A stretch of 64,000 nucleotides of DNA. Source: Desemzia sp045528445. Lineage in GTDB: Bacteria; Bacillota; Bacilli; Lactobacillales; Carnobacteriaceae. A model generated the notes under the pieces. It did no database searches. It had not been told where the DNA came from and saw nothing but the letters and a program-made list of their open reading frames with translations. Positions within the stretch are counted from its first letter, which is position 1. Each line of letters begins with the position of its first letter. Positions 47,322 through 55,024 of this stretch are shown piece by piece. The stretch is from NCBI RefSeq assembly GCF_045528445.1, contig NZ_JBGQQU010000001.1, positions 62,001 through 126,000 of the forward strand, read 5' to 3'. A program made the translations under genes and the position numbers.

Positions 47322-49373
47322 ATGATGGAAAAAACAATCTATGACTCTGTCTCGGTACTTCAACATGTGGGGGAGAAAAGAGTAGAAGCCTTACAAGATT
47401 TAGGAATCCATACTATTGCTGATTTGCTCAATCATTTTCCGTTTCGATATGAAGATATTCAAGTAAAGGATCTCTTTGAGCTGGTCGATCAAGAAAAGAC
47501 AAGTCTAAGAGGAGAAGTTCTTGCGGATGCAGTTGTTTCTCGCTTTGGTTACAAAAAAAGTCGGTTGTCTTTTCGCATGAAAATCGACCATGCAGTTGTT
47601 GTAGTGACTTTTTTTAATCAGCCCTATTTGGCAAATCAAATAGTCGCTGGAAACGAAATAACCGTTTATGGGAAATGGGATGACAAACGAAAAAGTTTAT
47701 CTGGAATCAAAATAGTCGGACAGTCCTCTGCTCAAGAAGATTCGGATTTCGAATCCGTTTATCATGTCAATAAAAAGATCCGGCAGAAAACCCTTATGAA
47801 TCTAGTAAAGCAAGCCTACGAAGAATATAAAGATGTGATCCCTGAAAATATTCCTCAAGAATTGCGGCAAAAATATCGGTTGATCTCACATAAAGAAGCC
47901 ATTTATGCGATGCATTTTCCTGTTTCGCCCGAACAAACAAAGCAAGCACGTCGAGAAGTGGTCTTTGACGAATTTTTGGTTTACCAAACAAAAATGCAGC
48001 TCCTAAGAAAAAAACAGAAAAAAACGGGTTATGGTACAGCGATCGATTACGATATCCATCGGTTGAAACAGTTTATTGCTACCCTTCCGTTTGAATTGAC
48101 CAATGCTCAAAAAAGAGTCGTTAATGAAATCTGTAAAGACTTAAAACAGCCCGTTCATATGCATCGTTTATTACAAGGAGATGTAGGAAGCGGAAAGACT
48201 TTAGTAGCGGTCATTGCTATCTATGCGGCTGCTACTGCCGGATTTCAATCGGCTTTAATGGTACCGACGACGATTCTGGCTGAACAACATATGAAAAGCT
48301 TGAACAGCTTATTTGATCCATTGGAAATCAAAACAGCGCTTTTGACGGGTTCGACAACAGCAAAAGAAAAACGGATTATTGAAGAGCAATTGCGTACGGG
48401 TGAAATAGATGTGATTGTTGGTACGCACGCGCTGATTCAAGATAATGTTGAATTCGCCCGTCTGGGAATAGTGATTACCGATGAACAACACCGCTTTGGA
48501 GTCAATCAAAGAAAAAAATTGCGTAGTAAAGGAATCGAACCAGATGTGCTGTTTATGACGGCAACCCCTATTCCAAGAACACTAGCCATCACGGCCTTTG
48601 GAGAAATGGATGTTTCTATCATTGACGAAATGCCCGCTGGACGAAAGCCGATTCAGACTACTTGGGTAAAACCAAAACAATTTGAACATACATTGGAGTT
48701 CATTGAAAGACAATTGAATATTGGTTCGCAAGCTTATGTGATTTGTCCGTTAATTGAAGAATCTGAAAGTTTAGACGTGAAAAATGCTACAGAAGTTTAC
48801 CGCAAACTGTCACAGTTTTACGAGGGTAAATACAAAGTGGGATTATTGCATGGTCAAATGAAGCCGGCTGAAAAAGAAGCTGTCATGCATTTGTTTCAAC
48901 AAAATGAAGTGCAAGTCTTAGTTTCTACAACGGTTATTGAGGTAGGAGTAGATGTACCTAATGCTACTACTATGGTGATTTATGATGCTGACCGTTTTGG
49001 TTTGGCTCAACTGCACCAGCTTAGAGGTCGAGTAGGAAGAGGAGACAAAGCATCTTATTGTATTCTTGTTTCTGACCCTAAAGGTGATGCTGGAATAGAA
49101 CGCATGAAAATAATGACCGAAACAAATAATGGTTTTATCTTGAGTGAAAAAGATTTAGAATTAAGAGGTCCAGGTGATGTGTTTGGAAATAAACAATCAG
49201 GAATACCAGACTTTAAAATAGGAGATATTGTGAACGATTTTGCAGCCTTGGAAACGGCACGTTTAGATGCAGCAGAGTTGGTCCAACGCTCTGATTTTTA
49301 TACTCATCCGGATTTTGCAGCATTAAGAAAAGCAATAGAGATGGAATCGGTGGATTCTGACACTTTTTATTAA
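47322..49373 (+). CDS. recG: ATP-dependent DNA helicase RecG
   Basis: RecG remodels stalled forks and branched DNA. The 683 residues carry an N-terminal wedge/OB domain ('LQHVGEKRVEALQDLGIHTIADLLNHFPFRY', beginning ~residue 12), then the helicase core with GDVGSGKT (~286-293) and DEQH (~386-389). 'FMTATPIPRTLA' and the C-terminal 'QLHQLRGRVGRG' follow. The start is the ATG at 47322 or the adjacent 47325; a TTG at 47313 lies in the hairpin arm. The good Shine-Dalgarno sequence is 50 bases upstream and would act only if the intervening hairpin folds. plsX follows after 59 bases; fakA-recG-plsX-acpP is a common order. Confidence 0.95.
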   Translation: MMEKTIYDSVSVLQHVGEKRVEALQDLGIHTIADLLNHFPFRYEDIQVKDLFELVDQEKTSLRGEVLADAVVSRFGYKKSRLSFRMKIDHAVVVVTFFNQPYLANQIVAGNEITVYGKWDDKRKSLSGIKIVGQSSAQEDSDFESVYHVNKKIRQKTLMNLVKQAYEEYKDVIPENIPQELRQKYRLISHKEAIYAMHFPVSPEQTKQARREVVFDEFLVYQTKMQLLRKKQKKTGYGTAIDYDIHRLKQFIATLPFELTNAQKRVVNEICKDLKQPVHMHRLLQGDVGSGKTLVAVIAIYAAATAGFQSALMVPTTILAEQHMKSLNSLFDPLEIKTALLTGSTTAKEKRIIEEQLRTGEIDVIVGTHALIQDNVEFARLGIVITDEQHRFGVNQRKKLRSKGIEPDVLFMTATPIPRTLAITAFGEMDVSIIDEMPAGRKPIQTTWVKPKQFEHTLEFIERQLNIGSQAYVICPLIEESESLDVKNATEVYRKLSQFYEGKYKVGLLHGQMKPAEKEAVMHLFQQNEVQVLVSTTVIEVGVDVPNATTMVIYDADRFGLAQLHQLRGRVGRGDKASYCILVSDPKGDAGIERMKIMTETNNGFILSEKDLELRGPGDVFGNKQSGIPDFKIGDIVNDFAALETARLDAAELVQRSDFYTHPDFAALRKAIEMESVDSDTFY

Positions 49374-49432
49374 CTAAGAATGTTAAATAGAAGCTGATGA
49401 AGTGGAATCAGCCTAAGAGGAGGAAAAGTAAC

Positions 49433-50455
49433 ATGAGAATTGCAGTAGATGCAATGGGCGGCGATAATGCGCCAAGAGCAATCGTGGAAGGGGTAGTGCT
49501 GGCTGCTCAAGAATTTAAGGATATCGAGTTTCAGTTGTATGGAAAAGAAAGTGCGATACGTGAATATCTGATTAATGAAACAAACATTACTATTATTCAC
49601 ACGGATGAAAAAATCAATAGTGAAGATGACCCCGTACGTTCAGTACGTAGAAAAAAAGAGGCTTCGATGGTATTGGCTGCCAAAGCTGTTAAAGAAGGCC
49701 GGGCAGATGCTTTATTCTCAGCTGGTAATACCGGAGCTCTACTAGCTTCGGGTTTATTAGTAGTAGGGAGAATAAAAGGGATCGATCGTCCAGGATTGAT
49801 GGTTACATTGCCTGCTCTTGGCGGCGGGATTGATGCGTTCAATATGATGGATGTTGGAGCAAATGCGGACAGCAAGCCGGAAAATTTGAATCAGTTTGCA
49901 ACACTTGGAAGCTATTATGCTCATTTTGTACGTGGAATCGACAAACCAAGAGTCGGTTTGTTAAACAATGGGACAGAAGAAAATAAAGGGAATGAACTGA
50001 GTAAACAGGCCTATGCATTATTAAAAGAAAACAAAGACATTCACTTTATTGGAAATGTTGAAGCACGCGATTTGTTGAACGGTGTAGCTGATGTAGTGGT
50101 GGTAGACGGCTTTACGGGGAATGCTGTGTTGAAAACTGTGGAAGGAACAGCACTGAGCATGATGAAATTAATTAAAAAATCCATCATGGAAAATGGAACC
50201 AAAGCTAAATTAGGCGGAATGCTGTTAAAAGATAGCTTAGCCAATCTGAAAGATGTCTTGGATTATTCCAAACATGGGGGTGGAGTTCTGTTTGGATTGA
50301 AAGCTCCCGTTGTAAAAACACATGGCTCTACAGAAAAGGAAGCTGTATATTATACCATCAAGCAGATTCGTGAAATGTTGTCTTCAAACGTTATGGAAGA
50401 TTTAGTGACTACTTTTGAAGCAAAAAATGAAGCTGAAAAAAGCATAGAGGAATAA
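49433..50455 (+). CDS. plsX: Phosphate acyltransferase PlsX
   Basis: PlsX interconverts acyl-ACP and acyl-phosphate, the acyl donor for glycerol-3-phosphate acyltransferase PlsY. The start is the ATG at 49433 (MRIAVDAMGGDNAP) after AGAGGAGG; the frame is open upstream without a ribosome binding site. The 340 residues include 'SAGNTGALLA' (~97-106), 'MMDVGANADSKPENL' (~139-153), 'LLNNGTEENKGNEL' and 'VVVDGFTGNAVLKTVEG' (~222-238). acpP follows after 130 bases. With FakA and a FakB-type protein in the window, it is the meeting point of exogenous and synthesised fatty acids. Confidence 0.96.
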   Translation: MRIAVDAMGGDNAPRAIVEGVVLAAQEFKDIEFQLYGKESAIREYLINETNITIIHTDEKINSEDDPVRSVRRKKEASMVLAAKAVKEGRADALFSAGNTGALLASGLLVVGRIKGIDRPGLMVTLPALGGGIDAFNMMDVGANADSKPENLNQFATLGSYYAHFVRGIDKPRVGLLNNGTEENKGNELSKQAYALLKENKDIHFIGNVEARDLLNGVADVVVVDGFTGNAVLKTVEGTALSMMKLIKKSIMENGTKAKLGGMLLKDSLANLKDVLDYSKHGGGVLFGLKAPVVKTHGSTEKEAVYYTIKQIREMLSSNVMEDLVTTFEAKNEAEKSIEE

Positions 50456-50585
50456 AATCCCTAAAGACAAAAAGAACGTTTTCTAAAAAAAGATAGACAT
50501 GTTTTAGGAATAAAGTTAAAATAGTAAAGGATAAAGTTAGAATACTATAGTCATAGACTGTAAATGAGGGTTGGAGGTGTATTGA

Positions 50586-50828
50586 TTGTCTAACGAAGAA
50601 ACCTTTGAAATGGTAAAGAAAATTATTGTAGAACGATTTGGTATTGATGAAGACCGCGTAACGGCAGAAATGACGTTCAAAGATGATTTGGGAGCTGATT
50701 CATTGGATATTGTGGAATTAGTGATGGAGATGGAAGATGTTTTCGGAACTGAAATATCAGATGAAGATGCTGAACAAATAACCACAGTTGGAAATGCTGT
50801 TACTTATATCGCAAATAACCGTAAATAA
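50586..50828 (+). CDS. acpP: Acyl carrier protein
   Basis: ACP carries growing acyl chains on a phosphopantetheine arm. The 80-residue acidic protein begins at a TTG (50586) after TTGGAGGTG and has the attachment site 'DLGADSLDIVELVM' (~36-49, Ser41), with 'EDAEQITTVGNAVTYI' at the end. The gene follows plsX and has a clear terminator behind it. Lactobacillales often have a second acp inside the fab operon; this one, beside plsX, is probably the copy that serves phospholipid synthesis, which is inference. Confidence 0.94.
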   Translation: MSNEETFEMVKKIIVERFGIDEDRVTAEMTFKDDLGADSLDIVELVMEMEDVFGTEISDEDAEQITTVGNAVTYIANNRK

Positions 50829-50845
50829 TTATAAATGAACAGACG

Positions 50846-50877
50846 ATGAACCAGAAAAAAATTTCTGGTTCATTTTG
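50846..50877 (+). terminator. Terminator of acpP
   Basis: ATGAACCAGAAA pairs perfectly with TTTCTGGTTCAT around a short A-rich loop, then TTTTG. Confidence 0.85.
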
Positions 50878-50901
50878 TATAATATCAGCTTTTGGTAAAT
50901 T

Positions 50902-50947
50902 AGAAGCTTGAATTATAGGAAGCTTGAATTATAAGAAGCTTGAATTT
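50902..50947. repeat. Three tandem copies of a ~16-bp unit
   Basis: AGAAGCTTGAATTATAG (50902-50918), GAAGCTTGAATTATA (50919-50933) and AGAAGCTTGAATTT (50934-50947) lie head to tail between acpP and the opp promoter. Each holds an AAGCTT. They sit 65-110 bases upstream of the -35, so a binding-site array is possible; slippage-generated sequence is the simpler view. Confidence 0.8.
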
Positions 50948-51011
50948 GCAAATGAAATGCTCATATTTTATATTTTAAAGACATTTTTATGATAAAATGA
51001 TTAAAAAACTA

Positions 51012-51040
51012 TTGCAATGTAAGTTTTCGCTGTGTATAAT
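51012..51040 (+). promoter_or_regulatory. Promoter of the opp operon
   Basis: TTGCAA (51012-51017), 17 bases, TATAAT (51035-51040), giving a leader of about 80 bases. This is one of the best matches to consensus in the window, fitting high expression. Confidence 0.85.
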
Positions 51041-51126
51041 TCAATTATGTTATTAAATTAGTTATTATGCAAGTTTAATACTTTTCTCATATTTGATGGG
51101 ATGTAATGTTTTTAGGAGGTATAATT

Positions 51127-52140
51127 TTGGCCGTAGAACGTTCTTTATTAGAAATCAATCATTTAGAAACCGCGTTTAGAATTAATGATCAATATTACAA
51201 TGCCGTTGATGATGTTTCATTAACATTAGAAAATAATGAGATCTTAGCGATCGTTGGAGAATCGGGTAGTGGGAAAAGTACGTTAGCTACCTCCATTGTT
51301 GGACTTCACGATCCACTAAATACTCAGATCAAAGGGGAAGCGCTATACAAAGATTTGAATTTATTAAATTTAAATGAACAATTGTATAATCGCATCCGCG
51401 GAAATGATATCGGGATGATTTTCCAAGATCCCCTGGGGTCACTAAATCCTTTGATGACCATCCATGATCAAATTGCTGAGGCGTTGATCTATCATACTAA
51501 ATTAGATAGTGAAGCCCGAACAAATCGTGTTTTAGAATTGCTGAATCAAGTTGGTATCCCAAATCCGCCACGCGTGATGAAACAATACCCTCACGAATTA
51601 TCGGGTGGAATGAGACAACGGGTAGTGATCGCGATTGCGTTATCATGTAAACCGCCGATCATTATCGCTGATGAGCCAACTACAGCTTTGGATGTGACCA
51701 TCCAAGCACAAATCTTAGATTTATTAAAAGACTTGCAAGAAGAAACCGGAACTGGAATCATCCTGATCACTCATGACTTAGGTGTTGTGGCTGAAATGGC
51801 TGACCGTGTGGCTGTAATGTATGCAGGGGAAATCGTTGAAGAAGCTACTGCACTGGAACTGTTTGAAAATCCAATGCATCCTTATACGCGTTCTTTACTA
51901 AATTCAATGCCGCAAAACAGCGATGAATTAGAAGATGAGAACAAAGAATTGCATGTAATTCAAGGAACGGTACCTTCACTTTCTAAAATGAAACGTACAG
52001 GATGTCGATTTGCTCCGCGTATTCCGTGGATCGCAGATGAAGAACATGAAGAAAATCCTACCTTGCATGAAGTAGCACCAAATCATTTTGTCAGATGTAC
52101 TTGCTACAAACATTTCCATTTTGAAGGGGAGGATGAGTAG
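51127..52140 (+). CDS. oppD: Oligopeptide ABC transporter ATP-binding protein
   Basis: OppD is one of two ATPases of the peptide importer. The preferred start is the TTG at 51127 (MAVERSLLEINHLETAF), seven bases after TTTAGGAGGT; an in-frame ATG at 51106 lies before that ribosome binding site. The 337 residues contain Walker A GESGSGKST (~43-51), signature LSGGMRQR, Walker B 'IIADEPTTALD', and the oligopeptide-transporter C-terminal domain with 'GTVPSLSKMKRTGCRFAPR' and a cysteine-bearing tail ('FVRCTCYKH') that may bind an Fe-S cluster, as in related proteins. oppF begins two bases after its stop. Confidence 0.95.
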   Translation: MAVERSLLEINHLETAFRINDQYYNAVDDVSLTLENNEILAIVGESGSGKSTLATSIVGLHDPLNTQIKGEALYKDLNLLNLNEQLYNRIRGNDIGMIFQDPLGSLNPLMTIHDQIAEALIYHTKLDSEARTNRVLELLNQVGIPNPPRVMKQYPHELSGGMRQRVVIAIALSCKPPIIIADEPTTALDVTIQAQILDLLKDLQEETGTGIILITHDLGVVAEMADRVAVMYAGEIVEEATALELFENPMHPYTRSLLNSMPQNSDELEDENKELHVIQGTVPSLSKMKRTGCRFAPRIPWIADEEHEENPTLHEVAPNHFVRCTCYKHFHFEGEDE

Positions 52141-52141
52141 C

Positions 52142-53101
52142 ATGGGGTTTATTGAAATTAAAGATTTAAAAGTACATTATCCAATACGCGGCGGTTTTTT
52201 TAATACGATCCAAGATCACGTACGTGCAGTGGACGGTGTTTCTTTTGAAATAGAAACTGGGAAAACATATGGCCTTGTCGGAGAATCCGGTTCTGGAAAA
52301 ACGACTATTGGAAAATCCATTATTGGATTAGAAAAGATTACTTCTGGTCAAGTATTTTATGATGGAGAAGATGTCACCAATAAAGCTAGAAAGCGATCTG
52401 GAAAGTATGAAGAATACAACCGTGAAGTTCAAATGATCTTCCAAGATTCTGCTTCTTCTTCTAATCCAAAGAAACGTATTATTGATGTGATTGCAGAACC
52501 TATCCGCAACTTTACTAAATTGACTCCAGGAGAAGAGAAAAAACGAATCCTTGAGTTGTTAGATATTGTCGGTATGCCGGAAGATGCGCTGTATAAATAC
52601 CCGCATGAATTTTCAGGTGGTCAACGCCAACGTATCGGTGTTGCGCGAGCAGTTGCTTGTCAGCCTAAATTGATCATTGCAGATGAACCTACGTCAGCGT
52701 TGGACTTGTCTGTTCAAGCTCAAGTATTGAACTTTATGCGCAACATCCAAGATCAATATCAATTAAGTTACTTATTTATTTCACATGACTTGGGTGTTGT
52801 AAAACACATGTCTGATGACATTGCTATTATGCACAGAGGAAGATTTGTTGAAGTAGGAAGTAAAAATGAAATCTTCAACAATCCTCAACACATTTACACG
52901 AAACGTTTACTATCTGCGATTCCGGATATCAATCCCAGAGGTCGTGAAGAGCATAAAGCCATTCGAAAAGCAGTGGAGAAAGAATACACTGAATCTGAAA
53001 GTCACTATTATGACGAAAACAATCGTGTATATGATTTGAAATCTCTGACAGACACTCATCTTGTCGCGTTGAAACCAGACGATAAAGGAGGAGATTTCTA
53101 A
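52142..53101 (+). CDS. oppF: Oligopeptide ABC transporter ATP-binding protein
   Basis: OppF is the second ATPase, pairing with OppD. The start is the ATG at 52142 (MGFIEIKDLKVHYPIRGG), with GGGGAGGATG inside the end of oppD. The 319 residues have Walker A GESGSGKTT (~44-52), 'FQDSASSSNPKKRI' (Q-loop region), signature FSGGQRQR and Walker B 'LIIADEPTSALD'. The C-terminal part is shorter than in OppD and lacks its cysteine pair. The stop TAA overlaps the oppB ATG by one base, so the operon is tightly packed. Confidence 0.95.
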   Translation: MGFIEIKDLKVHYPIRGGFFNTIQDHVRAVDGVSFEIETGKTYGLVGESGSGKTTIGKSIIGLEKITSGQVFYDGEDVTNKARKRSGKYEEYNREVQMIFQDSASSSNPKKRIIDVIAEPIRNFTKLTPGEEKKRILELLDIVGMPEDALYKYPHEFSGGQRQRIGVARAVACQPKLIIADEPTSALDLSVQAQVLNFMRNIQDQYQLSYLFISHDLGVVKHMSDDIAIMHRGRFVEVGSKNEIFNNPQHIYTKRLLSAIPDINPRGREEHKAIRKAVEKEYTESESHYYDENNRVYDLKSLTDTHLVALKPDDKGGDF

Positions 53102-54063
53102 TGTGGAAAACAATATTAAGACGTGTTCTCGTCATGATTCCTCAAGTTTTTGTTCTGAGCATTATAGTTTTTGCTTTAGCTCAAGCGATGCCGGGGGACC
53201 CATTTACTGGATTAATTACTCCGCAAACAGATCCTGCTGTTATTGAAAACTTACGTGAACAAGCTGGATTGAATGATCCTATTCCAGTTCAATATGTTCG
53301 TTGGTTGGGAAATGCTGTTCAAGGGGACTTTGGACAAAGCTATACGTATAAGATTCCTGTTTCCTCTATCATAGGACAGCGTGCAGGGAATACCGTTCTG
53401 TTATCTTTATTATCCTTTATTTTGACGTACTTGATCGCTATTCCACTAGGAATGCTGGCTGGTCGGTACAACAACTCTTGGTTGGATAAGATAGTGGTAG
53501 TCTATAATTATGTGAGTTACGCTATTCCAACTTTTGTTCTGGCATTGCTAATGTTGTGGCTGTTTGGCTATACGCTGAATTGGTTCCCAACTAGTGGATC
53601 GGTTGATGTTACTCTAGCTGCTGGTTCAATGGACTATTATTTAAATAAAGGCTTCCACTTGATATTGCCAGCTATCACCTATGCTTTACTTGGGACAACA
53701 ACGATCATTCAATACTTAAGAAGTGAAGTAGTAGATGCTAAAACACAAGACTACGTTAAAACTGCCCGCTCAAAAGGGGTTCCTGAAAAAGTGGTTTATA
53801 GTCGTCACATCTTTAGAAACTCTGCATTGCCGATTGCATCGACAATGGGGTATCAAATCACCGGTTTAATCGGCGGATCAATATTTATTGAAAAAATCTT
53901 TGCTTTTCCAGGAATGGGGCAATTGTTTATTAGTTCCTTAACTTCTCGTGATTACAGTGTCATTGTGGCGTTGACTCTGCTGTTTGGGGTAGCTACTTTA
54001 GTAGGTACGCTCTTGTCGGACATTATCATGACAATTGTAGATCCTCGTATTCGCATTGACTAA
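53101..54063 (+). CDS. oppB: Oligopeptide ABC transporter permease
   Basis: OppB is the first of two permeases. The 320 residues have about six membrane helices, an N-terminal 'RRVLVMIPQVFVLSIIVFALAQAMPGDPF' pattern (~6-34) typical of the OppB N-terminal domain, and the ATPase-contact loop 'DYVKTARSKGVPEKVVYSRHIFRN' (~217-240). 'GGSIFIEKIFAFPGMGQL' follows. The start overlaps the oppF stop; AAAGGAGGAG lies upstream. The length is normal for the family. Confidence 0.95.
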   Translation: MWKTILRRVLVMIPQVFVLSIIVFALAQAMPGDPFTGLITPQTDPAVIENLREQAGLNDPIPVQYVRWLGNAVQGDFGQSYTYKIPVSSIIGQRAGNTVLLSLLSFILTYLIAIPLGMLAGRYNNSWLDKIVVVYNYVSYAIPTFVLALLMLWLFGYTLNWFPTSGSVDVTLAAGSMDYYLNKGFHLILPAITYALLGTTTIIQYLRSEVVDAKTQDYVKTARSKGVPEKVVYSRHIFRNSALPIASTMGYQITGLIGGSIFIEKIFAFPGMGQLFISSLTSRDYSVIVALTLLFGVATLVGTLLSDIIMTIVDPRIRID

Positions 54064-54095
54064 CAGCGGGAAATCAGATGAAAGGAATGAAATAA

Positions 54096-55007
54096 ATGGC
54101 TGCTAATACAAATACAGAAGCACAAACTCAAGATATGAAAACCAGTGTCCCGCCTATGGGAGTTAAAGTTATTGTTAGAGAATTTGCTAAAGACAAAGGT
54201 GCTTTGATTGCTTTAGTTCTTTTGGTACTTTTGATTGTCGGCGTTATGATAGGATCTTATGTTATTGATCAAGATAAGATCATGTGGGTCAGTTTATTAG
54301 ACCAGTATGCTCCACCAGGAGATAAGTTTCTGCTTGGAGCAGATTCCGGTGGACGGGATATATTCGGTCAATTATTAATTGGTGGTAGAAACTCTATTTT
54401 AATAGGGATCGCGGTTACTTTTATCACAACAGTGATTGGGATTACAGTTGGTTTAATCGCTGGTTATTACGGAGGATTAGTAGACAATATTTTAATGCGT
54501 ATCATTGACTTTATTATGGTATTGCCTACAACAATGTTGATCATTGTATTTATTACCATCATACCAAACTATAATGTTTGGACATTTATTTTTATTATGA
54601 GTGCGTTCTACTGGACTGGACAAGCACGACTCGTTCGGAGTAAAGCTTTATCTGAAGGCAGACGTGATTATGTTAGTGCCTCTAAAACAATGGGGACCAG
54701 TTCTTTAAAAATTATGTTCCGAGAAATTATGCCTAACTTAAGTTCAATCATTATTGTTGATTTGACCTTGAATTTTGCGGCAAACATCGGAATTGAAACT
54801 GGCCTTTCTTATCTTGGTTTCGGGCTACCGTCCAGTACACCAAGTTTAGGAACTTTGGTCAGTTACGCTACTTCTCCAGATATTTTGGAGAATAAAACAT
54901 GGGTTTGGTTGCCAGCATCGTTATTGATTTTAGTATTGATGTTGTGTATAAACTATGTCGGCCAAGCATTGAAACGTGCGGCAGACTCTAAACAACGATT
55001 AGGATAA
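54096..55007 (+). CDS. oppC: Oligopeptide ABC transporter permease
   Basis: OppC is the second permease, partner of OppB. The 303 residues begin with a ~30-residue cytoplasmic segment rich in Gln/Thr, then a first helix ('GALIALVLLVLLIVGVMIGSYV'). The periplasmic-side motif 'FLLGADSGGRDIFGQLLIGGRNSI' lies at ~77-100, and the contact loop is 'GRRDYVSASKTMGTSSLKIMFREIMPN'. 'ANIGIETGLSYLGFGLP' is a further family marker. The ribosome binding site is AAAGGAATG. oppA follows after 17 bases. Confidence 0.95.
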   Translation: MAANTNTEAQTQDMKTSVPPMGVKVIVREFAKDKGALIALVLLVLLIVGVMIGSYVIDQDKIMWVSLLDQYAPPGDKFLLGADSGGRDIFGQLLIGGRNSILIGIAVTFITTVIGITVGLIAGYYGGLVDNILMRIIDFIMVLPTTMLIIVFITIIPNYNVWTFIFIMSAFYWTGQARLVRSKALSEGRRDYVSASKTMGTSSLKIMFREIMPNLSSIIIVDLTLNFAANIGIETGLSYLGFGLPSSTPSLGTLVSYATSPDILENKTWVWLPASLLILVLMLCINYVGQALKRAADSKQRLG

Positions 55008-55024
55008 GAAAAGGGGAGAGTTAC

